46,784 nt of DNA, from contig NZ_JABRWO010000023.1 in assembly GCF_013618625.1 (NCBI RefSeq), positions 1 to 46,784 of the forward strand, in the 5' to 3' direction. Under the pieces are notes generated by a model. The model saw nothing but the letters and a program-made list of their open reading frames with translations, was not told where the DNA came from and made no database searches. This document shows positions 17,639-25,524 of this stretch, piece after piece. The number at the start of each line of letters is the position of its first letter. Within the stretch, counting starts at the first letter, position 1. This DNA is from Bremerella alba. GTDB lineage: Bacteria; Planctomycetota; Planctomycetia; Pirellulales; Pirellulaceae. The position numbers and the translations under genes are program-made.

Positions 17639-18205
17639 CTAGTCGATCTCACGTATCACTCGGCACGGGTTGCCAGCGGCGAAGACGTCCGGCGGCAGGT
17701 CTTTGGTAACAACGCTGCCAGCGCCGATGACGGTTCGATCGCCAACCGTTACGCCAGGGCAGAGGATCGCGCCGCCGCCGATCCACACATCCGAGCCGAT
17801 GGTGATCGGCTTGCCGAACTCCTGCTCGCGACGAAGCTTCGCTTGCAGGGGATGCGTGGCGGTGTAGATCTGCACCGACGGGCCGATCAGCGTGTGATCG
17901 CCGATGGTGACTCGGCACACATCCAGGACGACGCAGTTGAAGTTGAAGTAGACGTTCTCGCCCAGGTGGATGTTGCGGCCGTAGTCGCATTGAAAGGGGG
18001 GCTCGATCGTAGCGGTCGCTCCACCGGCCCCCAGCAACTCGACCAGAATCCGCTGCCGAGACTGCACGTCGCCACGCTGCTCGTGATGTAGCCGGTAACA
18101 AAGCTCGCGAGCCTTAGCCCTGGCAGCGACCAGGTCGGCGTCATCGGCACGATATAACTCGCCACGGAGCATCTTTTCGCGTTCAGAAGGCATGGCTTGG
18201 CTCAT
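17639..18205 (-). CDS. Sugar O-acetyltransferase (maltose/galactoside acetyltransferase type)
   Basis: The 188-aa product starts with the Mac domain (MPSEREKMLRGELYRADDADL, helices to about residue 60). A left-handed beta-helix of hexapeptide repeats follows (GRNIHLGENVYFNFNCVVLD, VTIGDHTLIGPSVQIYTATHPL, ITIGSDVWIGGGAILCPGVTVG) and ends AAGNPCRVIREI. The histidine in TATHPL is the conserved catalytic base. It transfers acetyl from acetyl-CoA to a sugar hydroxyl in the cytoplasm. An alternative start is MPSER at 18193. If the island model is right, this is the chromosomal gene originally next to tRNA-Ala. Confidence 0.88.
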   Translation of the reverse strand: MSQAMPSEREKMLRGELYRADDADLVAARAKARELCYRLHHEQRGDVQSRQRILVELLGAGGATATIEPPFQCDYGRNIHLGENVYFNFNCVVLDVCRVTIGDHTLIGPSVQIYTATHPLQAKLRREQEFGKPITIGSDVWIGGGAILCPGVTVGDRTVIGAGSVVTKDLPPDVFAAGNPCRVIREID

Positions 18206-18234
18206 TATTTCCGGCTACTGAGAGTGTGCATATT

Positions 18235-18269
18235 AAAAGCTCTCAAATCAATCTGATCAGCGAGCTTTT
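18235..18269 (-). terminator. Displaced terminator, possibly the original one of tRNA-Ala
   Basis: On the minus strand AAAAGCTC pairs perfectly with GAGCTTTT (18262-18269 with 18235-18242). It lies directly downstream of the tRNA-Ala 3'-end copy at 18271. It is upstream of the acetyltransferase start, so it does not terminate that gene. It fits as the tRNA terminator cut off by the island. Confidence 0.45.
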
Positions 18270-18270
18270 C

Positions 18271-18294
18271 AAGGTGGAGGATAACGGGACCGAA
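18271..18294. repeat. attL-like copy of the tRNA-Ala 3' end
   Basis: Nineteen bases (18271-18289) are identical to 21406-21424 in direct orientation, followed by one mismatch and four more matching bases. The copied part is the 3' acceptor and T-arm strand of tRNA-Ala plus its CC end. This is the usual footprint of site-specific integration into a tRNA gene. The 18295-18530 stretch has no gene I can support. Confidence 0.7.
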
Positions 18295-18530
18295 GTGAGT
18301 CGTTGTAAGTGTTTGTTTTAAAGGACTTCCGGGAATCAGCTTTTCCTTGTCCGACATCTTATCCTATCGAATCACACGGTTGTCTACGAAGCTTTACCCG
18401 AAGATCAAGCCAAAGGGGTACCTCAGATTGACTTACCCTATCATCGTCATCACGTTCGGCTTCGTGTTCGTGCGAGCGTTCCAAATGGCACGTCCACCAG
18501 TCGTAGTGGGCTGGCAGGCTGCGGCCATCA

Positions 18531-19502
18531 TTAGCAAGTGAAGACTGTCTTGCCTCGTGTTCGACCCTCCCACATCGCACGGAATCCATCTCTCGCCTGT
18601 TCCAGCGGCAGAACAGCACCGATCTCCGGCTCGATCCCGGTCTGGGCAAGCAAGTTCATCAGGTTTCTCATGTCCTCTTGAGTACCCATGATCGAGCCTG
18701 TGATAGTCAACTGGTCAGCGATTACCGGAAGAAGGTTCAGCGACACGTCGAAGCCTGTTGTTCCTCCGACCGTTACCAGCGTCCCACCACGAGCGAGCGA
18801 TGACAGGCTGTGCATCCAAGAGTCTGAGCCAACGTTATCAATGACTGCTCGCACCTTTCGTGGTAGAGGGTGATTGGAAGGAAAGGTCTGGTGGGCACCG
18901 AGCGCCTTCGCCCGGCTTTGACCTTCTTCCGAACGACTTGTAGCCCAGACCTCGAAACCCGCCGCCCGACCGAGTTGAATCAGAGCGGTCGCCATGCCCC
19001 CTGTAGCCCCTTGAATCAACACTAACTCGCCCGCACGTAGTTCAGACTTCGTGAACAAGGCACGGTAGGCGGTCAGCCATGCCGTGCCCAATACGGAGGC
19101 GTGCAACATCGAAAGATTCTTGGGAAGTGGAACTGCATTGCGTTTCGGCACGACGGCGTAAGAGGCGAGAGTGCCGTGGATAAACTCGCTCGGAATGTGC
19201 CACTTAGGATCGAGCGTCTCATCTCCACGCCAGTCATCGCTGCCCATCATGGGGTAGATGACGACGGGTGTGCCGTCATCCAGAGTGCCTGCCCCATCGT
19301 TGCCCAAGATGATTGGATAGGAGATACCTTCGGGGTGTCCACTAATTCCCTGGAGTGTGAAGACATCGTGACGATTCAAGCTGGCGTGGCTAATCTTCAC
19401 TCGCACCCATCCTTCGGGTACGTTCGGTTCGGATTGCTGCCCGACCTCCAAGGCCGAAAGCGGGTCGTCGGGAGCAGCGTGCGTGGCGTAAACTGCTAAC
19501 AT
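18531..19502 (-). CDS. MDR-superfamily NAD(P)-dependent oxidoreductase (quinone-oxidoreductase-like)
   Basis: The 323-aa product starts at ATG 19500-19502 behind AAAGGAGAG; the frame before it is the overlap toward the SnoaL gene. The N-terminal GroES-like domain (WVRVKISHASLNRHDVFTLQG, PIILGNDGAGTL) precedes a Rossmann domain (LVLIQGATGGMATALIQLGRAAGFEVWATS). The C-terminus reads PLEQARDGFRAMWEGRTRGKTVF. The four-Cys structural zinc lobe is absent, so this is probably a zinc-independent quinone or enone reductase using NADPH. It lies 20 bp after the SnoaL-like gene on the same strand, and the two are probably one transcript driven by the promoter at 19910-19936. Confidence 0.85.
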   Translation of the reverse strand: MLAVYATHAAPDDPLSALEVGQQSEPNVPEGWVRVKISHASLNRHDVFTLQGISGHPEGISYPIILGNDGAGTLDDGTPVVIYPMMGSDDWRGDETLDPKWHIPSEFIHGTLASYAVVPKRNAVPLPKNLSMLHASVLGTAWLTAYRALFTKSELRAGELVLIQGATGGMATALIQLGRAAGFEVWATSRSEEGQSRAKALGAHQTFPSNHPLPRKVRAVIDNVGSDSWMHSLSSLARGGTLVTVGGTTGFDVSLNLLPVIADQLTITGSIMGTQEDMRNLMNLLAQTGIEPEIGAVLPLEQARDGFRAMWEGRTRGKTVFTC

Positions 19503-19522
19503 TGCTTGCTCTCCTTTCTTGC

Positions 19523-19849
19523 TCACAGTGTGATTTCCAATGTTTTGATCTTGTCGCCTTCGAGTCGGAAGAAGTACTGAAGATTGACGGGGCTACCGGG
19601 AAAGTTGCCCGTGAGTCGGCTGGTGACGATCACTTGTCCGTCCCGCCGTTCACACACGAAAGGTTCGCATGTGTACTGGTACTTAGCCGAGGCATCCGCC
19701 TTCCATTGTCTGATGGCGGGCTGCCCCTTGAAGGTGCATCCCTCATCCTTGACGACGGTATTTTCGGTGAAGCACTGAGCAACGGCCTCGCTGTCGCTCG
19801 TATCAGCGAAGAAATAGTTGGCGACGGGCATTGGAAGATCGAGAGTCAT
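19523..19849 (-). CDS. SnoaL-like / NTF2-fold protein, 108 aa
   Basis: The sequence MPVANYFFADTSDSEAVAQCFTENTVVKDEG, then GQPAIRQWKADASAKY, then LTGNFPGSPVNLQYFFRLEGDKIKTLEI, is typical of the SnoaL_2/NTF2-like cone fold. Such proteins act as small isomerases, hydrolases or ligand-binding proteins, and are often encoded beside ECF sigma factors and oxidoreductases. The substrate is unknown. It is the first gene of the pair with the MDR oxidoreductase. An ECF-type promoter motif lies about 60-90 bp upstream of the start. Confidence 0.8.
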   Translation of the reverse strand: MTLDLPMPVANYFFADTSDSEAVAQCFTENTVVKDEGCTFKGQPAIRQWKADASAKYQYTCEPFVCERRDGQVIVTSRLTGNFPGSPVNLQYFFRLEGDKIKTLEITL

Positions 19850-19909
19850 GGGTCATTCCTCCAGACAGGTCGGTGAAAATCACGAAGCACTTGCTTCGTC
19901 TATCACATA

Positions 19910-19936
19910 GACACCTGCGGGGATCGACCGTGACAA
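19910..19936 (-). promoter_or_regulatory. Putative ECF sigma promoter of the SnoaL-MDR pair
   Basis: On the minus strand TTGTCAC (19930-19936), 15 bases and GTGTC (19910-19914) match base for base the motif upstream of the sigma gene. The -35-like box is followed by the shared GGTCG. The TGTCAC element resembles the published ECF41-type -35 box. The -10-like box lies 60 bp before the SnoaL ATG. Confidence 0.55.
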
Positions 19937-19953
19937 TTCGTTGCGACATTTTT

Positions 19954-20838
19954 TCAGTTCAGATGCAGCGTATTTCGCAAAGCCTCATTCTCCAGCAGAC
20001 GCCGAAGCCAACCGACTTGATCCGTAGGCTGGAGAAACGGGTGATCGCCGTAGATGGCGGCGTGCTGTCGTTCTACGACATCCTCGACTTCGTGAACCGT
20101 TGCCGGTGCGACATCCCGAACTCGCTGGACATGCTCAGGAACGAACAGGAGATGGTGGGGATCGACGTGGCCGTGGTCGATGAAGCCACGGGTCTTCTTC
20201 GGGCAGCGACAGGGATTGGACGTGTTTACCAGTCCACACTGATCGTTCATAAAGTTGTGGAGATCACGGCGGGCACGACTTAAGCATTGGCGGAAGTTCT
20301 CGGCTGTCATCTCCAGTACCTCGCCGCCAATTGAATCGCTGACGCCTAGTATCTCGCCCAGCGTAAAGATCAGCCGTTGCCTGCGGTCGAGGCAGAGCAA
20401 CATCCCCATCGTGCAAACATTTTTGGCTTCTTCGACCAATAGCGGAACAGCGACGGGGACTGTCATCGGATCAGGCAAGTCGAGGTCAGGCGTGCTGTCG
20501 ATGGCAGCTCCGTAGGCGTCAAACGTTGTCACTTGCATTTCGGCTCTGCGGCGTTTCATGTTGAGGACGTGATTAGTCGCAATGCGGTAGAGCCAAGTGC
20601 GGAACTTACTCTCGCCCTTGAACGTACTGAGCTTGGTGATGACCTTGACCAGCACTTCCTGCGTGACCTCCTCGGCGTCGTGTGGCTGAAACACCATGCG
20701 GACGGCGATGTTGTAAATCCATGCTTGATGCCGCAGAACCAACTTCTCAAGTGACGAGCGGTCCCCGTTCTTGGCCTGCTCGACCAACTCTGAGTCCGTT
20801 GCATCGCTCCCGACGTCCTCGGTGAATGGATTGAACAC
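19954..20838 (-). CDS. ECF-type RNA polymerase sigma factor with Cys-containing C-terminal extension
   Basis: The 294-aa product starts at GTG 20836-20838 behind GGGAG. Region 2 is clear (EEVTQEVLVKVITKLSTFKG, FRTWLYRIATNHVLNMKRRR). Region 4 is recognisable (LDRRQRLIFTLGEILGVSDSIGGEVLEMTAENFRQCLSRARRDL split over two helices). About 100 further residues follow, including NPCRCPKKTRGFIDHGHVDP. Such tails in ECF factors usually act in cis as regulators instead of a separate anti-sigma gene, and none is encoded nearby. Cys and His in the tail could bind metal or sense redox state; that is inference. It probably drives its own promoter and that of the SnoaL-MDR pair. Confidence 0.85.
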   Translation of the reverse strand: MFNPFTEDVGSDATDSELVEQAKNGDRSSLEKLVLRHQAWIYNIAVRMVFQPHDAEEVTQEVLVKVITKLSTFKGESKFRTWLYRIATNHVLNMKRRRAEMQVTTFDAYGAAIDSTPDLDLPDPMTVPVAVPLLVEEAKNVCTMGMLLCLDRRQRLIFTLGEILGVSDSIGGEVLEMTAENFRQCLSRARRDLHNFMNDQCGLVNTSNPCRCPKKTRGFIDHGHVDPHHLLFVPEHVQRVRDVAPATVHEVEDVVERQHAAIYGDHPFLQPTDQVGWLRRLLENEALRNTLHLN

Positions 20839-20894
20839 GATTGCACTCCCTATATGTTATATGCCCCACGGACAGACATTCCCCCGATCTCTTG

Positions 20895-20921
20895 GACACA
20901 GCAAATCGGCGACCGTGACAA
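20895..20921 (-). promoter_or_regulatory. Putative autoregulated ECF promoter of the sigma gene
   Basis: On the minus strand TTGTCAC (20915-20921), 15 bases and GTGTC (20895-20899) lie about 57 bp before the GTG start. Both boxes and the spacing equal those at 19910-19936. An AATGTC element 8-9 bases upstream of TTGTCAC is also shared. The remaining 20922-21146 interval holds no gene I can support. Confidence 0.55.
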
Positions 20922-21146
20922 CTCTCTGGTGACATTTCCAAGGAAGCGTAGCGTCCCCAATCGAATACATGATCTCCCCTTCGAGACAGTTAACCGCTTG
21001 CCGCCGACTTCGGGGCGGTAGTAACCCGTAAAATGTCGATCTTGAGTGACGTTGCTTTCGTGTGCATGGCTTTGGTGTCTCTTCTGAGATTTATCAAATT
21101 CACCATGATTTTCACGAAGCAACTATGCGACAAGCGTTAAACGCAG

Positions 21147-21178
21147 AGCCACGTGATCGAAAGATGACGTGGCTTTTT
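21147..21178 (+). terminator. Orphan plus-strand terminator
   Basis: An 8-bp perfect stem (AGCCACGT/ACGTGGCT) is followed by TTTTTC. No plus-strand gene lies upstream of it inside the island, so it may mark a deleted gene, for example a lost integrase. Confidence 0.5.
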
Positions 21179-21300
21179 CGTGGTCGGATCGGTACAGATT
21201 AGGAGGCGTCCCACGCCGCTTCGGGTGCGTTTGGAATTGATTGGCGGCAAACCTGCGTGGCCGCACTACGGACGCATCTGGCGAGTCGATATCGTGCGGT

Positions 21301-21359
21301 TTGATACGACATGCTCCGAATTTGATACAAATCCGATTGATACCGAATTTGATACAAAT
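21301..21359. repeat. Four TTGATAC repeats beside the island end
   Basis: TTGATAC starts at 21301, 21322, 21337 and 21349. Two of the copies sit in 13-base near-palindromes of the form ATTTG-ATA-CAAAT (21320-21332, 21347-21359). The cluster is 50 bp from the right att-like repeat. Direct repeats in this position resemble recombinase or excisionase arm sites; this is inference. Confidence 0.4.
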
Positions 21360-21369
21360 TCCGGGCACG

Positions 21370-21403
21370 AAAAAAGCCGTAAGTCGTTGTGACTTACGGC
21401 TTT
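21370..21403 (-). terminator. Terminator currently downstream of tRNA-Ala
   Basis: A 13-bp perfect stem (21373-21385 with 21391-21403) with a 5-base loop is followed by six T on the minus strand. It lies inside the island, immediately beyond the att-like repeat, so the island supplies the tRNA gene with a new terminator. Confidence 0.85.
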
Positions 21404-21409
21404 AGAAGG

Positions 21410-21482
<73 letters not shown>

Positions 21483-21715
21483 TGGGTGGGACAAAAGCCG
21501 TTGGGGTATTCCCCACGACTCTTGCGTTTTACTTTATCGGCAGCAAGTGCCGTTAAGTAAAGGGTTAAAATTACCAATCTGCTCGCAGCGTGTCAACAAC
21601 CGGTCTCCTTAGTTCGGTTGTAAGTTACACTATCGATACGATTTCCGCTGAATTCAAGATCTGCATCGGACCTGCTAAGGGGCCGACCTTTGCCTTTAGG
21701 GATGACAGGACACGC

Positions 21716-22798
21716 GTGAGTAAGTATCTGATTACGGTCCTGAGATTCCTTGTACCTGCCGCCATTTTGATCTATCTGTTATGGACCATAGGCAGTGACC
21801 CAGAAAGCGTCGAGTCGGTTCGGCAGATATTTAGCAGCAAAACACGCTGGGGAAGTGTGGCGATCGGGTTTGGTTGCGGTTTGGCGGCCCTTTGCTGCAC
21901 GTTTACTCGCTGGTATCTGTTGGTCATTTCGGTGGGCATTCCCTTTACGTTGAAGGATGCGTTTCGTCTTGGTTTTCTCGGATACATGCTGAATTTTGTC
22001 GGACTGGGGGGCGTTGGGGGCGATCTGTTCAAGGGATACGCCCTGGCGAAGGATAACCCGAGCAAGCGTCCCGAGGCGGTCTCGACGGTTGTCATGGACC
22101 GTTTGATCGGCCTTTATGCGCTGTTTGTCGTGACATCGGTCGCCGCGTTAAGTTTGGACCTGGAAGGCTCGGAGCCGGCGATTCGCACGATGGTTTATGT
22201 CGTGCACGGAGCCACGATCGGCGGCTTTCTGGGGCTAACGCTAATCTTCCTGCCGGGGTTCTCGAAGGGATCGTTTCGAGAGTTCTTAGAGGGCCTGCCG
22301 AAAATCGGCGGCGCGTTCAAGCGAGCTTTCGCGGCAGTCGGCATGTACCGTCGTCACCCCAAGTATCTGGCCTTCATAGGACTCTTGAGCCTGGGAGTGC
22401 ACACGTTGTTTTCGGTCGCTGGCTTCTTCCTGGCTTCCGGGCTGTTCGAGCAGCATCCATCGCTGCTCGAGATGATGGTCATCACACCGCTGGCAATGGT
22501 CTTTGCGGCCATACCGCTTTCGCCGGGTGGCATGGGAACATTGGAACTGGCGATCACCGAGCTTTACGTGATGGTGCCGGCCGTCGAGTTGAGCAAAGCC
22601 AACGGGATTACGGTGGCGTTAGCGTTCCGGGCCATGACCATCGGGCTGGCCTTTATTGGGGCGATCTTCTACTGGACCAATCGCGCGTCGGTCGATCAGT
22701 CGATGGCCGAGGCTAGCGCCGAAGAGGAGACGCTGGAGCATTTGGCTGAGGAAGCCGATCAGCAGCCTGAGCCGTCTCAGCGGCCGGAGCATCGCTGA
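21716..22798 (+). CDS. Flippase-like membrane protein (LPG synthase TM / UPF0104 family)
   Basis: The start is placed at GTG 21716 (VSKYLITVLRFLVPAAILIYLL) behind AGGA; the longer frame from 21590 has no membrane character. The 360-aa protein has about eight membrane segments. It carries family landmarks such as FRLGFLGYMLNFVGLGGVGGDLFKGYALAKD and the R/K-containing VVMDRLIGLYAL. It matches the PF03706 domain found in MprF flippases and related lipid transporters. The C-terminal 30 residues are acidic. The substrate is not readable; a lipid or polyprenyl-linked sugar is likely. Its last 86 bp overlap the convergent beta-helix gene. Confidence 0.82.
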   Translation: MSKYLITVLRFLVPAAILIYLLWTIGSDPESVESVRQIFSSKTRWGSVAIGFGCGLAALCCTFTRWYLLVISVGIPFTLKDAFRLGFLGYMLNFVGLGGVGGDLFKGYALAKDNPSKRPEAVSTVVMDRLIGLYALFVVTSVAALSLDLEGSEPAIRTMVYVVHGATIGGFLGLTLIFLPGFSKGSFREFLEGLPKIGGAFKRAFAAVGMYRRHPKYLAFIGLLSLGVHTLFSVAGFFLASGLFEQHPSLLEMMVITPLAMVFAAIPLSPGGMGTLELAITELYVMVPAVELSKANGITVALAFRAMTIGLAFIGAIFYWTNRASVDQSMAEASAEEETLEHLAEEADQQPEPSQRPEHR

Positions 22799-23684
22799 CC
22801 ACCTGGCCGTCGATCGTAATTTTGGCATCTTCGCGGAAGGTCGCTGGGGCCGTGTTCTCTAAGAGTGTTGAATCGATAACGGTGGTTTTCGAGAAGCCTT
22901 CGCCGCGAAGTTGAACGGTACCGTTGTCGCCTAACAGAGACCCGGTAATGGTCGCGCGGGAAGCACCGCCGACCGAAACGCCACTACGGCCGTTGCCGCG
23001 CGAGGTGATGCCGACAAGCTCGATGTCGTAGCAATTGCTGTGCACGTTGATACCGTCGAGCTGAAAGCCTTGGACGGTCAGGTTCAAGATCTTGACGTTG
23101 CGAACTTCATACAGCGTGATGCCGGTGCGACGTGCGCTGAAGGTCAGGCGATAGCTGCCGGGGCCGCGATCTTTTTCTGTGCGAAAGAAGATCATTCCGT
23201 TGGTCAGGCACCACTCAAGCGGCTTGAGCGTGTCGAGTTGTTCCATGGCATCGACTACGGCGCGGACGGCTGGTCGATCGTCGAGGTATAGCTGTTGATA
23301 AGTCTTGTAAGTCGGCGCGAAGCAGTAGACGTCACCCTGAACGTGTTTCCAGCCATCGACCGGCACCGGGGCGCGTCCGTCGAGAACGGCTCCGTTCCCT
23401 TCGATGGTGAGCGGGGTGGATGCCCAGCCGCTGTTGTTGCCGCCTTGCAAGGTGATCGACTCGCGGTAGGGGACGCCCGTGTTGGTGACGATGATGCGAT
23501 CCCCTTTTCTGGCAATCCTCAAGGCTTTGGTGAGGGAAGCAATGGGGCCGCTTACCCCTTCGGAGTATTCCAGGGAATTGCCCCGATTGCGATCGTCGCC
23601 GCGAACATTGTCCACGTAAATTTCCGCACCGCGTGCGGTCGAGTTCAGAAGAATCAAAGCTAGGGCGAATGCGAAAAAACGCAT
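22713..23684 (-). CDS. Exported right-handed beta-helix repeat protein
   Basis: ATG 23682-23684 gives a clear signal peptide (MRFFAFALALILLNSTARGAE); the longer frame lacks one. The mature protein begins IYVDNVRGDDRNRG, the motif that opens many planctomycete parallel beta-helix proteins. Coils follow: LTIEGNGAVLDGRAPVP, VRNVKILNLTVQGFQLDGINVHSN, ITSRGNGRSGVSVGG and ATITGSLLGDNGTV. These folds occur in polysaccharide lyases and surface proteins; no catalytic residues can be assigned. The end is Ala/Pro-rich. It lies 97 bp upstream of nothing but downstream of the OMP-like gene on the same strand, a possible pair. Confidence 0.78.
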   Translation of the reverse strand: MRFFAFALALILLNSTARGAEIYVDNVRGDDRNRGNSLEYSEGVSGPIASLTKALRIARKGDRIIVTNTGVPYRESITLQGGNNSGWASTPLTIEGNGAVLDGRAPVPVDGWKHVQGDVYCFAPTYKTYQQLYLDDRPAVRAVVDAMEQLDTLKPLEWCLTNGMIFFRTEKDRGPGSYRLTFSARRTGITLYEVRNVKILNLTVQGFQLDGINVHSNCYDIELVGITSRGNGRSGVSVGGASRATITGSLLGDNGTVQLRGEGFSKTTVIDSTLLENTAPATFREDAKITIDGQVVSDAPAAETAQAADRLPQPNAPASPLRR

Positions 23685-23781
23685 GGATGTCCACTCAATC
23701 GATGTAATCGTCAAAACCGGTGTAGATTTACACGCCCCATCATGCCGTGCTTGTCGTGTGATTTCCACAGGGAAACCGCAC

Positions 23782-24684
23782 TTAAAACCAAAAACGCATC
23801 CCCGAGACAAATCCATCCAACTCAATCCCCTCTAAGTTGGTGTACTGATACCCCGCGAACACTTCGGCCCGTTTCCATTGTGCGCCTAGGGTCGAGCGAA
23901 TCCGAAACAGATCCGCCGATCCCACTTTGCCAAGGTCCATCTCGGTCGACCATATCCATGGCTTGCCGAGATAAACGTCGTAGCCTGTTGTGAAATTGAT
24001 TCCGAACTCGGAACCATTTCGATCTTCCAGTAAGTTCGTTCCCAGCCCGAAACGAAACTGGCTGTGATATCCTTGCGGCGCTCTGAACGTAAAGTTCAAA
24101 TCGCCGAGTGTCAGTTGATCTGTTCCGCCGGAGGGGATGTTCTCGAAGTACTCGTCCCACTGGATGTCGATGCCCCAGCGACTGGTTCCCTCGACAAGCA
24201 GTTTGGTACCGACTCGCGATAGGTCGCTGAAGTCCGTGCCATACTCAACCGATCCACGAATCGATGTCGTCTTACCAATGCTGACCCACTCGTCTCCCAT
24301 CAGCATGTATCCGAACTCGTGCTGATAGGGGTAATCCGAAAAATACCCCGGCGGGCCATAAATCGTGTACGTGATTTCCTGCCCCGACTCGTTCACGCCG
24401 CGGACCGTTCGCTTGTCGGGAACCATCGCATCGACGGTGGCGATCGTCCCATAAAACAGCAGGATCCCCAGGAGTTCACCTGCGGCCGATTCGACGTCAT
24501 CATCGCAGTCGTCGTGATGATGGCGGGCTCGGCGTTTAGGTTCTTCGTTACGGGGCGGATCGGGATCGTCGGTCCGGCTTTCGCTGGCTGCCGACGAAAG
24601 TAACCCCTCGGCCTGGACGCGTCTGGCAAGCAGCGGCAGGGCCACGATCGCTACGATCAGGCTGAGAGCCAGCGTTTTTACCAT
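23782..24684 (-). CDS. Putative outer-membrane beta-barrel-like protein
   Basis: The 300-aa protein starts at MVKTLALSLIVAIVALPLLARRVQAE (ATG 24682-24684), a signal peptide. An Asp/Pro/His-rich spacer (KRRARHHHDDCDDD) and one hydrophobic helix (LLGILLFYGTIATVDAM) follow. The second half consists of alternating amphipathic strands (SIRGSVEYGTDFSDL, LTLGDLNFTFRA, SQFRFGLGTNL, FGINFTTGYDVYL, EVFAGYQYTNLEG) and ends in GMRFWF. A terminal Phe is the BAM-recognition hallmark of outer-membrane barrels. Function is unknown. Confidence 0.7.
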   Translation of the reverse strand: MVKTLALSLIVAIVALPLLARRVQAEGLLSSAASESRTDDPDPPRNEEPKRRARHHHDDCDDDVESAAGELLGILLFYGTIATVDAMVPDKRTVRGVNESGQEITYTIYGPPGYFSDYPYQHEFGYMLMGDEWVSIGKTTSIRGSVEYGTDFSDLSRVGTKLLVEGTSRWGIDIQWDEYFENIPSGGTDQLTLGDLNFTFRAPQGYHSQFRFGLGTNLLEDRNGSEFGINFTTGYDVYLGKPWIWSTEMDLGKVGSADLFRIRSTLGAQWKRAEVFAGYQYTNLEGIELDGFVSGMRFWF

Positions 24685-24894
24685 GCGAAAAGTCCTCGGC
24701 CAGTGGGGTCGCGCATGCCCTACCTGATGACGCGCAGCCACCTGGTAGGATCCCGAGCGGGGAAACATTACGAAGCGCCGTTCGCTGGGTCAAGGTGAGT
24801 TCCCCGGCGGTAGCCGCTTGCCCTGGTAGCATCGCTGGCAGTTCTCAGTACGATGGGTGGGATTCTGATCCCTTTTTCCCCTACGTATAGCTTC

Positions 24895-25524
24895 ATGGCC
24901 CGCATTCTTTTGACCTCGGGACCGACCCGACAATACATCGATCCTGTTCGTTACCTGACCAACGCTTCTAGCGGCCGGATGGGATGTAGCTTAGCCGAAG
25001 CCGCCGTGGCTGCCGGGCACGAGGTGGTCATTGTTTCTGGCCCGGTTTCGATTACCTATCCCAGCCAGGCAACGGTCCACTGGGTAGATACCACCGACGA
25101 AATGTTGACCGTCGCCCAGCAGCAGTTCGAACACTGCGACGGACTGATCGGCGTGGCCGCTCCGTGCGACTACCGGCCCGAGTTCGTGCAGGGACAAAAG
25201 ATCGCGAAAACGGGACAACCGCTCGTCTTGCAGCTGATTGAAACGCCAGACGTTGTGGCGACGCTCGGGGCCGATAAGAAAGATCGCTGGGTGGTTGGAT
25301 TTGCCTTAGAGACCGAGGATCGCCGGTTCCGGGCCCTTACCAAGCTCGAAAAGAAGAGCTGCGACCTGATGATCTTGAATGGGCCTGAGGCGATGAACAG
25401 CGAAGAAAACCACGTCGAGGTTCTGGCCAAAGATGGCAGCGTGGTCGCCACATTGCAGGGGAGCAAGCCGGATGTCGCCTCGCAGATCATGCAAATCGTG
25501 GGCGAGCGGCTAATCCAGGCGTAG
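24895..25524 (+). CDS. Phosphopantothenate-cysteine ligase (CoaB-like, stand-alone)
   Basis: The 209-aa protein starts MARILLTSGPTRQYIDPVRYLTNASSGRMG at ATG 24895, the signature of the CoaB half of bifunctional Dfp. AAPCDYRPEF and LELIETPD-like LQLIETPDVVATLG follow, then VGFALETED and LMILNGPEA. It ligates cysteine to 4'-phosphopantothenate in coenzyme A synthesis. The flavin-dependent CoaC decarboxylase half is absent and not nearby, so it must be encoded elsewhere. Its last 15 bp overlap the convergent thioesterase gene. Confidence 0.88.
   Translation: MARILLTSGPTRQYIDPVRYLTNASSGRMGCSLAEAAVAAGHEVVIVSGPVSITYPSQATVHWVDTTDEMLTVAQQQFEHCDGLIGVAAPCDYRPEFVQGQKIAKTGQPLVLQLIETPDVVATLGADKKDRWVVGFALETEDRRFRALTKLEKKSCDLMILNGPEAMNSEENHVEVLAKDGSVVATLQGSKPDVASQIMQIVGERLIQA

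Larger units (their letters stand above)
18271..21405. mobile_element. Small genomic island in tRNA-Ala
   Basis: About 3.1 kb lies between the two direct copies of the tRNA-Ala 3' end, on the 3' side of an intact tRNA gene. Cargo is an MDR oxidoreductase, a SnoaL-like protein and an ECF sigma factor, all on the minus strand. No integrase gene remains in it, so it is either a non-autonomous element or the reduced rest of a larger one. TTGATAC repeats and a plus-strand terminator with no gene lie beside the right end. Confidence 0.6.

Noticed and set aside
18347-18541. 64-codon plus-strand frame near the left end of the island
   Set aside because: It ends inside the MDR gene and has no recognisable feature or start signal.
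20850-21122. 90-codon minus-strand frame upstream of the sigma gene
   Set aside because: It covers the promoter motif and shows no protein pattern.
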